Source of the DNA: Hymenobacter polaris
Lineage (GTDB): Bacteria > Bacteroidota > Bacteroidia > Cytophagales > Hymenobacteraceae
Assembly (NCBI RefSeq): GCF_012927305.1
Contig: NZ_JABBGH010000003.1
Location: forward strand, 248,001 to 312,000
Length of the DNA stretch: 64,000 bases
Reading direction: 5' to 3'
Below the pieces are notes generated by a model that had not been told where the DNA came from, did no database searches, and worked only from the letters and a program-made list of their open reading frames with translations. Shown here piece after piece: positions 58,439 through 64,000 of this stretch; position 1 is the stretch's first letter, and the number at the start of each line of letters is the position of its first letter. A program made the position numbers and the translations under genes.

Positions 58439-59470
58439 ATGGCCCGCCCCATGCGCCCGTTCTTTACCCTCAAGCTCGTAGTGGCTAGCCTGCTACTGGC
58501 CGCTGCTGCGCCCCCCGCCCAGGCCGCCGCGCCCCCCGCCGACCTTACCGTACTGGCTGGCCGCGGGCAGTTGTTTACGCTACTGCTTGACGGGCGCCCC
58601 CTCACCAACGGCGCTACCCGGCAGGTGCACGTGGGGTGGCTAGCCCCCGGCCGGCACTGGGCCGATATCCAGGTGTTTTCGCCCTATGGCCCGCCCGTAG
58701 GCTTCCGCACCACGGTGTGGCTGCAACCCGGCCTCGACTCGCGCTACGCCCTCACGGCTAGCCCTTACGGACCTGGCTTGCAAGCCCTAGGGGCCGTGGT
58801 GGCCGGTGGCTACGCGGGCCGCGGCGGCTACGGCAACCCGTATGGCGGCCCCGGCTACGGCAACCCTGGCTACGGCGGGGCGCCGGGGGGCTATGGCAAT
58901 GCGCCGTATCCAGCTTATCCGCCAAGCGGTGCCTACCCCGCGCCGCCCGCACCGGGAACTCAGCCGGGCAGCTACGCGCCGTCGGAGCCCTATGGCCCAG
59001 CACCAGCCGGGCCTAACGGCGGCTACGGACCCGCGGCACCGGGGGGCTATGGCCAGCCGGCCCCTAGCCCCTACCCAGCGCCGCAAGGCGGCTACCAGGG
59101 TCAAGGCGGTTATTCCAAGCAGGGTGGCTATCCCGACCAGGGTGGCTACCCCGATGCTACTACCCCTTCTAATCTGGACCCGCTGCCCGCCGCCGCTCTG
59201 CGCGACCTAGCCCAGGAGCTGCGCGAGCAGCCCAGCGACCAGACCCGCCTCGATGTGGCCCGGCAGGCACTGGCGGGCAGCAGCCTGCAGGCCCGCGAGC
59301 TAACCGAGCTGCTTCGCGCGCTGGCCACCGAGCCGGCCCGCATCGAGCTGGCCGAGCTAGGCTACACCCATCTGAGCGACCCCGCCAATTTTGGGCAGGT
59401 ATACGCTGGGTTGCGCCCGGCCAGCGTGGCCCAGGTGCAGCGCGCCCTAGGGTTGCAGCGTAGCTACTAA
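58439..59470 (+). CDS. secreted DUF4476 protein with Gly/Pro/Tyr-rich linker
   Basis: 343 residues. A signal peptide (MARPMRPFFTLKLVVASLLLAAA) is followed by a beta-rich domain (LTVLAGRGQLFTLLLDGRPL, residues 33-110). A low-complexity stretch of GGYG, PYPAYP and QGGY units covers about residues 115-240. The C-terminal helical DUF4476 domain (LRDLAQELREQPSDQTRLDV to VAQVQRALGL) is found in many Bacteroidota. The linker resembles cell-surface or phase-separating segments. The function is unknown. It ends in a good terminator. Confidence 0.75.
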   Translation: MARPMRPFFTLKLVVASLLLAAAAPPAQAAAPPADLTVLAGRGQLFTLLLDGRPLTNGATRQVHVGWLAPGRHWADIQVFSPYGPPVGFRTTVWLQPGLDSRYALTASPYGPGLQALGAVVAGGYAGRGGYGNPYGGPGYGNPGYGGAPGGYGNAPYPAYPPSGAYPAPPAPGTQPGSYAPSEPYGPAPAGPNGGYGPAAPGGYGQPAPSPYPAPQGGYQGQGGYSKQGGYPDQGGYPDATTPSNLDPLPAAALRDLAQELREQPSDQTRLDVARQALAGSSLQARELTELLRALATEPARIELAELGYTHLSDPANFGQVYAGLRPASVAQVQRALGLQRSY

Positions 59471-59501
59471 GTGGCTAGCTAAACAGTTGGCACTTACTGC
59501 G

Positions 59502-59549
59502 ACAGCCCCCCGAGGACCCGCGTTGGCGGAGCCTCGGGGGGCTGTTTTA
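59502..59549 (+). terminator. intrinsic terminator of the DUF4476 gene
   Basis: ACAGCCCCCCGAGG (59502-59515) pairs perfectly with CCTCGGGGGGCTGT (59532-59545), then TTTTATT on the plus strand. It sits between convergent genes. Confidence 0.85.
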
Positions 59550-59565
59550 TTAACTATTACCACGC

Positions 59566-60036
59566 CTAGCGCAGGCGGTCGTAGCTGCTGCGCACGTGCT
59601 GCTCGTCGCGCCGGATGAAGCGGTTGGCCAATAGATTGAGGATGAGCGCGACGGTGGGCAGGTAAAAGGCAGGCTGGTATTGGCCTTCGAGCTTAATGTT
59701 CAGGTTGACCTCGCCGCGGCCGGCAAAGTAGAAGGCAGCCCCAAACGTGGCCACAATCAGCAGCAGGTTCAGCGTGCCGAGCTTGAGCTGGCCCAGGCGG
59801 TTGCGGAACTGGAAGATTTCGTAGGTGGCCACCACCGACGAAGCGAAGGCCAGCACCGCGATTACCCACACCGGGCCGGCGGGCGCGGGCATGTTGGCCG
59901 CCGTGAAGCCGAAGGCCCCTAGGGTCAACTCCTGGTGCGTAAGCGGGTCGGCTTTGTGCCAGAGCGGCAGCGCCAGCATACTTAGCATGCACAGGGAAAG
60001 TAGCAGCAAAAAAACGCTTTGGATTCTTTGTATCAT
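59566..60036 (-). CDS. DUF4293 membrane protein
   Basis: 156 residues from the ATG at 60036 (MIQRIQSVFLLLLSLCMLSM). Four membrane segments are evident: the N-terminal one, VWVIAVLAFASSVVATYEIF, LGTLNLLLIVATFGAAFYFA and PTVALILNLLANRFIRRDEQ. MIQRIQS at the start and RFIRRDE at the end are hallmarks of the DUF4293 family in Bacteroidota. The much longer frame to 60603 is a shadow of the thiolase on the other strand. It is divergent from the thiolase by 100 bases. The function is unknown. Confidence 0.85.
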   Translation of the reverse strand: MIQRIQSVFLLLLSLCMLSMLALPLWHKADPLTHQELTLGAFGFTAANMPAPAGPVWVIAVLAFASSVVATYEIFQFRNRLGQLKLGTLNLLLIVATFGAAFYFAGRGEVNLNIKLEGQYQPAFYLPTVALILNLLANRFIRRDEQHVRSSYDRLR

Positions 60037-60136
60037 CTTTGCGGTTGTAGAAAATGGCCCCGGCCTACCGCCCGGCGCCAGCCCAAAATTAGCCCCGAAC
60101 CGGCGGACTCTCCCGCCTTCTAACGATAGCAACCGA

Positions 60137-61336
60137 ATGCCAACTGCATATATCGTGGATGCCGTGCGCACCCCGATTGGAAAATTTGGCGGCGCGCTGA
60201 GCAGCGTCCGCCCCGACGACTTGGCGGCGCTCGTACTGCGCGAGCTGCTGCGCCGCAACCCTAGCCTCGATAAAAATGCCGTGGAAGACGTCATCATCGG
60301 GGCGGCCAACCAGAGTGGCGAAGACAACCGCAACGTGGCCCGCATGGCGGCGCTGCTGGCCGGCCTGCCCGTCACGGTGCCCGGCAATACGGTGAATCGC
60401 CTGTGCGCCAGCGGCCTGCAAAGCATCGTTGATGCTTTCCACGCCATCAAATCGGGCGAGGGCGATGTGTACCTGGCAGGCGGAGCCGAAAGCATGACCC
60501 GCGCACCGTTCGTGATGGCCAAGTCCACTACCGCCTTTGCCCGCGACTTTACGGCCCACGACACCACCCTGGGCTGGCGCTTCGTGAACCCGCGCCTGGC
60601 CAAGGAGCACTACCCCTACACGATGGGCGACACGGCCGAGAACGTGGCCCAGCGCTATAACGTGACCCGTGAGGAGCAGGACGCCTTCGCCTTCGAAAGC
60701 CAGCGCAAATACCACCGCGCCGCCGAGAAGGGCCGCTTCCGCCGCGAGCTGGTGCCGGTATTTCTGCCCCAGCCCAAGGGCGACGCCGCGCTGTTTGACA
60801 CCGACGAGCAGCCTAGGGTCTCGACGCTCGAAAAGCTGGCCACCCTCAAGCCCGCCTTCCAGCCCGAAGGCACCGTGACGGCCGGTAACGCCGCCGGCAT
60901 CAACGACGGCGCCGCCGCCGCCCTGCTGGTGAGCGACGACGCCCTGGCGCGCTACAACCTCAAGCCCATGGTGCGCATTATCGCCTCGGCCGTGGCGGGC
61001 GTCGACCCGGCCTACATGGGCATGGGCCCGGTGCCGGCCATTCAGAAGGTGTTGCAGCGGGCCAACTTGACCATAGCCGACATTGACCTCTTTGAAATCA
61101 ACGAAGCCTTTGCCTCGCAGAGCGTGGCGGTAGTGCGCGAGTTGGGCATCGACCTCGACAAGCTGAACGTGAACGGCGGCTCTATCGCCATGGGCCACCC
61201 CCTAGGGTCGAGCGGCGCGCGCATTACGGCTACGCTGGTGCACGAGATGTGCCGCCGCGAGGGCGTGCGCTACGGCCTCATTGCCATGTGTGTAGGCGTG
61301 GGCCAGGGCGTGGCCATGCTGGTAGAAAAAGTATAA
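60137..61336 (+). CDS. acetyl-CoA acyltransferase / thiolase (PcaF/PaaJ or FadA type)
   Basis: 399 residues from the ATG at 60137 (MPTAYIVDAVRTPIGKFGGA); the longer frame to 59825 is antisense to DUF4293. The acyl-accepting Cys is in NTVNRLCASGLQSIVDAF near residue 90. GGAESMTRAPFVM, NEAFASQSVAVVREL, the His in NGGSIAMGHPLGSSGAR near residue 350 and the Cys in GLIAMCVGVGQG near residue 385 complete the active site. The sequence lies close to 3-oxoadipyl-CoA thiolases (PcaF/PaaJ), but no other pca or paa gene is nearby, so general fatty-acid or acetoacetyl-CoA thiolysis is equally possible. Confidence 0.9.
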   Translation: MPTAYIVDAVRTPIGKFGGALSSVRPDDLAALVLRELLRRNPSLDKNAVEDVIIGAANQSGEDNRNVARMAALLAGLPVTVPGNTVNRLCASGLQSIVDAFHAIKSGEGDVYLAGGAESMTRAPFVMAKSTTAFARDFTAHDTTLGWRFVNPRLAKEHYPYTMGDTAENVAQRYNVTREEQDAFAFESQRKYHRAAEKGRFRRELVPVFLPQPKGDAALFDTDEQPRVSTLEKLATLKPAFQPEGTVTAGNAAGINDGAAAALLVSDDALARYNLKPMVRIIASAVAGVDPAYMGMGPVPAIQKVLQRANLTIADIDLFEINEAFASQSVAVVRELGIDLDKLNVNGGSIAMGHPLGSSGARITATLVHEMCRREGVRYGLIAMCVGVGQGVAMLVEKV

Positions 61337-61358
61337 TTACTCATTTTAGCTGATTGAT

Positions 61359-61466
61359 AAAATCGTTTGTCAGAGCGAGCGCAGCGCGGCCATCGCACCA
61401 GCACAATCCGCCTAGGGGTCGTTCTGGTGCGATGGCCGCGCTGCGCTCGTCCTGACAAACGATTTT
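61359..61466. repeat. 43-bp inverted repeat after the thiolase gene
   Basis: Arms 61359-61401 and 61424-61466 are complementary except for an AG/GA swap. The core is CGAGCGCAGCGCGGCCATCG, and CGCCTAGGGG lies in the loop. The right end is followed by a T-rich run (TTTTTTG), so it could end thiolase transcription. Confidence 0.85.
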
Positions 61467-61513
61467 TTGCTTTTTGCGCGTCCCTGCGCGCTGTTTACTT
61501 ACGTTGCCGCCCC

Positions 61514-62797
61514 ATGCTCTCCTACGACCCCACCCCCGCCTTTGCTGCCGCCCAGGACGCCGCCGACCCGCTGGCGCATTTTCGCCACGAGTTTTTGTTT
61601 CCCAAGGGCTCCGATGGGCAGCCGGTAGCTTACTTCTGCGGCAACTCGCTGGGGCTGCTGCCCAAAGCAGCCCGCGCGGCCGCCGAGCAGGAGTTTAAGG
61701 CCTGGGAGGAACGAGCGGTGGAAGGCCACTTCACCGGCGACCAGCCCTGGATGACGTACCACGAAGCCCTGGCCGGCGCGACCGCCCGCGTGGTAGGCGC
61801 CCAGCCCGACGAAGTGGTGGTAATGAACACCTTAACGGTGAATCTGCACCTGTTGCTGGTGACTTTTTACCGCCCCACCGCCGCCCGCTACAAGGTGCTG
61901 ATGGAGGCCGGCGCCTTCCCCTCCGACCAGTATGCGCTCGAAAGCCAGGCCCGCCTGCACAACCTGGACCCCACCGCGGTTATCGTCGAAATTGCCCCTA
62001 GGGCCGGCGAGCACACCCTGCGCACCGCCGACATCGAAGCCAAGATAGCCGAGCTGGGCGACTCGCTGGCTACGGTGCTGTTTGGCGGCATCAATTACTA
62101 TACCGGGCAGGTGTTTGATATGCAAGCCATTACGCGGGCGGGGCACGCCGTGGGCGCCACCGTGGGCTTCGACCTGGCCCACGCCGCTGGCAACGTGCCG
62201 CTGCACCTGCACGACTGGGACGTGGACTTTGCCTGCTGGTGCAACTACAAGTACCTGAACGCGGGGCCGGGCGGCTCGTCGGGCATTTTTGTGCACGAGC
62301 GCTTCGCCAACCGGCCCGACCTGGTGCGCCTGGCCGGCTGGTGGGGCCACGACCAGGCCCAGCGCTTCCAAATGAAGAAAGGCTTCCAGCCGATGAGTGG
62401 CGCCGCCGGCTGGCAACTGTCTAATGGCCAGATACTAACCCTGGCCGTGTACCGAGCTAGCGTAGCACTATTTGACCAAGCCGGCGGCATGCGCGCGCTG
62501 CGAGCCAAGAGCGAGCAGCTGACGGGCTACCTGGAGTTTCTAATAGGTCAGTTGCACCTGCCAACCAGCCGGCTGGAGATTATTACGCCCGCCGACCCGG
62601 CCCAGCGGGGTTGCCAGCTGTCGCTGCTGGTGCACGAGCGTGGGCGCGAGCTGTTCGACTACCTGGCGGCGCAGGGCGTGGTGGCCGACTGGCGCGAACC
62701 CAACGTCATTCGCCTCGCACCCGTACCCCTCTATAATTCGTTTGAGGATGTGTACCGGGCGGGCGCGGCGCTACAAGAATTTTACAATCAACAATGA
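61514..62797 (+). CDS. kynU: kynureninase
   Basis: 427 residues from the ATG at 61514 (MLSYDPTPAFAAAQDAADPL). A PLP enzyme that cleaves 3-hydroxykynurenine (or kynurenine) to 3-hydroxyanthranilate (or anthranilate) and alanine. Visible are FCGNSLGLLPKAARAAAE near residue 43, VVMNTLTVNLHLLLVTFYRP near residue 104, GFDLAHAAGNVPLHLHDWDV near residue 219 and the PLP lysine in FACWCNYKYLNAGPGGSSGI near residue 245. Its 3' end overlaps a 13-bp inverted repeat. It does not sit beside kmo (50249) or the dioxygenase (23908). Confidence 0.94.
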   Translation: MLSYDPTPAFAAAQDAADPLAHFRHEFLFPKGSDGQPVAYFCGNSLGLLPKAARAAAEQEFKAWEERAVEGHFTGDQPWMTYHEALAGATARVVGAQPDEVVVMNTLTVNLHLLLVTFYRPTAARYKVLMEAGAFPSDQYALESQARLHNLDPTAVIVEIAPRAGEHTLRTADIEAKIAELGDSLATVLFGGINYYTGQVFDMQAITRAGHAVGATVGFDLAHAAGNVPLHLHDWDVDFACWCNYKYLNAGPGGSSGIFVHERFANRPDLVRLAGWWGHDQAQRFQMKKGFQPMSGAAGWQLSNGQILTLAVYRASVALFDQAGGMRALRAKSEQLTGYLEFLIGQLHLPTSRLEIITPADPAQRGCQLSLLVHERGRELFDYLAAQGVVADWREPNVIRLAPVPLYNSFEDVYRAGAALQEFYNQQ

Positions 62798-62834
62798 GCA
62801 ATTACCACTTGCTCACTGCTTATTGCTCATTGTT
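62790..62834. repeat. 13-bp inverted repeat overlapping the kynU stop codon
   Basis: AACAATGAGCAAT (62790-62802) and ATTGCTCATTGTT (62822-62834) are perfect complements with a 19-base loop. The same word, TTGCTCATTG, occurs twice at 926-941 over the start of mnmD. It may be a short dispersed intergenic repeat. Confidence 0.7.
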
Positions 62835-62845
62835 AATTATTTATC

Positions 62846-63538
62846 ATGGAAGACTACGCGGCCAAAATGCAGCTTAAATCGGACGCGGCCCTGCGCGAGT
62901 ACGTGACGGGCTACGCCCAATACCGCGACGAGGCCGTGCTGGCGGCCCTAGCCGAGCTGCGCCGCCGCGACCAGCCTGCCCCCGAAGAAACTGAGCTGCG
63001 CCCCCTGCTCGAAGCGGTCGTGCGCCAGCAGCAAGCCACCGCGCCAGCGCCCACTCCCCCGCCCGAGCGCGCCGCTGCCAAGCCACCCGCAGCCGAAGAA
63101 ACCGAGCTGGACCCGAACGCACCTACTCTCTATACGCCAGGCGTTATCGTGCTATTTTCGGTACTGTTTCACTTCATCACTGGCGCCATCCTGTTGGCCC
63201 TAAACTTTAAAACGCTAGGACGTAGCCGCGCTATTTGGGGCCTAGGGGCCTTTGTGCTGGCCTACATCGTAGGCGAGTTGCTGGTGATGCGCCTCCTGAT
63301 GGCCCGCTACGGCACCGGCGCCCTCGACCCGTTACTGGTCGCCGCGCTCAATCTGCCGGCCATTCTAGCCTATATCTTGTGGTTTTGGCCGCGCTACGTG
63401 GGCACGCACCGGTTTCGCTCGCGCAGCTGGCTGCTGCCACTCCTCATCTGCTTTGTAGTAATAGCGGTGCTGCAAATGCTCATGGTGTACCTGCTGAAGC
63501 AAGTGCCCGGTGGCGCGCAATTGCTGCAAAGGCCCTAG
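62846..63538 (+). CDS. four-helix membrane protein with acidic/Pro-rich N-terminal region
   Basis: 230 residues. The cytosolic first part (MEDYAAKMQLKSDAALREYV, then LAALAELRRRDQPAPEETE) is helical and charged. It is followed by a Pro/Ala-rich linker (ATAPAPTPPPERAAAKPPA) and four hydrophobic helices beginning at about residue 95 (TPGVIVLFSVLFHFITGAIL). The final helix is LLPLLICFVVIAVLQMLMVY. No family is recognised; similar proteins are common in Hymenobacter-like genomes. It may share a transcript with kynU (48-base gap). Confidence 0.6.
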   Translation: MEDYAAKMQLKSDAALREYVTGYAQYRDEAVLAALAELRRRDQPAPEETELRPLLEAVVRQQQATAPAPTPPPERAAAKPPAAEETELDPNAPTLYTPGVIVLFSVLFHFITGAILLALNFKTLGRSRAIWGLGAFVLAYIVGELLVMRLLMARYGTGALDPLLVAALNLPAILAYILWFWPRYVGTHRFRSRSWLLPLLICFVVIAVLQMLMVYLLKQVPGGAQLLQRP

Positions 63539-63561
63539 GGAGCTATGCGGGCCGCAAGCCG

Positions 63562-63616
63562 CTTACGCAAGCCGGGCCGGCCGCATATCAAATGCGGCCG
63601 GCCCGGCTTGCGTAAG
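63562..63616. terminator. perfect 25-bp hairpin between convergent genes
   Basis: Arms 63562-63586 and 63592-63616 are perfect complements around a 5-base loop. It separates the 62846 gene from psd, which converge here. There is no good T-run on either side, so termination strength is uncertain. Confidence 0.7.
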
Positions 63617-63636
63617 GAGTAAATTATTGGCAAGCG

Positions 63637-64000
63637 CTAGCCTTTTAGCTGGCATAACACCGTTTCGCCGCCTTTTACTTTCTGACCCAACTCCACTTTA
63701 ATCTCCGCGTCGAGGGGCACAAAGATGTCGACCCGCGAGCCGAATTTAATAAAGCCAAACTCCTCGCCCTGACTTACTTCATCGCCCTCGTTCACGTACC
63801 ACACAATGCGGCGGGCCATGGCCCCAGCAATTTGCCGAAACAGCACCAGCGGGCCGGCGTCGCTTTCCACCACCACCGTGGTGCGCTCGTTTTGGGTGCT
63901 GCTTTTGGGGTGCCAGGCCACCAGGTACTGGCCGGGGTGATATTTAAAATACTTCACAATTCCCGATACTGGGTTGCGGGTAATGTGCACGTTGATGGGC
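63637..64000 (-). CDS. psd: phosphatidylserine decarboxylase proenzyme, N-terminus cut by window edge
   Basis: About 121 residues are visible, reading in from the right edge. The block HITRNPVSGIVKYFKYHPGQ and then YLVAWHPKSSTQNERTTVVV are typical of the short-form (archaeal-like) Psd found in Bacteroidota. The autoprocessing Ser lies in FGFIKFGSRVDIFVP, where the Gly-Ser bond is cut to make the pyruvoyl group. The enzyme makes phosphatidylethanolamine from phosphatidylserine at the inner membrane. The upstream part and the start lie beyond 64000. Confidence 0.9.
   Translation of the reverse strand, partial: PINVHITRNPVSGIVKYFKYHPGQYLVAWHPKSSTQNERTTVVVESDAGPLVLFRQIAGAMARRIVWYVNEGDEVSQGEEFGFIKFGSRVDIFVPLDAEIKVELGQKVKGGETVLCQLKG

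Noticed and set aside
60089..61198. Long minus-strand open frame of 369 codons
   Set aside because: It is antisense to a clear thiolase and rich in His, Gly and Val, as expected for a shadow frame.

Overview
The window is chromosomal DNA of a GC-rich Bacteroidota bacterium, most likely Hymenobacter or a close relative in the Hymenobacteraceae. The evidence is Bacteroidota-type -7 boxes (TAnnTTTG) in front of many genes, family-specific proteins (DUF4293, DUF4476, PafA-like phosphatase, PD40/OmpA lipoprotein, GtrB-like transferase), SDR-type threonine dehydrogenase beside Kbl, and a very high density of the palindrome CCTAGG. One tRNA gene (Phe) is present. I see no rRNA, CRISPR array, insertion sequence or phage gene.

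Layout. 0-7.2 kb: zinc-ribbon protein (cut by the edge), MnmD, a thioesterase, two small secreted TonB-C-like proteins around a decayed thioesterase copy, RlmN, an internally duplicated secreted protein, a YihY/BrkB membrane protein and threonine dehydrogenase. 7.2-10 kb: a less gene-dense, partly AT-rich stretch with an orphan sugar-phosphate transferase and a frameshifted membrane gene. 10-18.9 kb: Kbl, KGG stress protein, a STAS-like protein, diadenylate cyclase CdaA, a UbiA-like protein, pyrophosphatase, a secreted alkaline phosphatase and a HAD hydrolase. 19-22.4 kb: a multi-PAS histidine kinase with a CheY-like partner. 22.6-27.4 kb: 3-hydroxyanthranilate dioxygenase, two multi-membrane-span proteins and an SDR with altered catalytic residues.

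27.6-44.2 kb is a surface-polysaccharide region. It holds two large membrane proteins each beside a small paralogous lipoprotein, an MBOAT/AlgX-like O-acetylation pair, a GH16-like protein with a changed active-site motif, a methyltransferase, a GT2, a WbpD-like acetyltransferase, a UDP-sugar dehydrogenase, GalE, RfbB, a WbpP/TviC-like epimerase and RfbA. The first 10 kb of it is poorer in CCTAGG than the rest of the window.

44.2-64 kb: a histidine kinase divergent from hemA, an ArsR regulator, an MscS channel, free methionine sulfoxide reductase, kynurenine monooxygenase, a junction of two broken genes next to tRNA-Phe, an HdrD/HdrB-like Fe-S pair split by a coiled-coil gene, a PD40/OmpA lipoprotein, a DUF4476 protein, DUF4293, thiolase, kynureninase and phosphatidylserine decarboxylase (cut by the edge). 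Three kynurenine-pathway genes (24, 50 and 61.5 kb) and two threonine-to-glycine genes (6.2 and 10 kb) lie in the window as separated units rather than operons.

Between genes there are many long, often perfect inverted repeats. Three share one core sequence and form a dispersed palindrome family. The most unusual genome-scale signal is the CCTAGG density, about 90 copies by eye against roughly 20 expected from composition.
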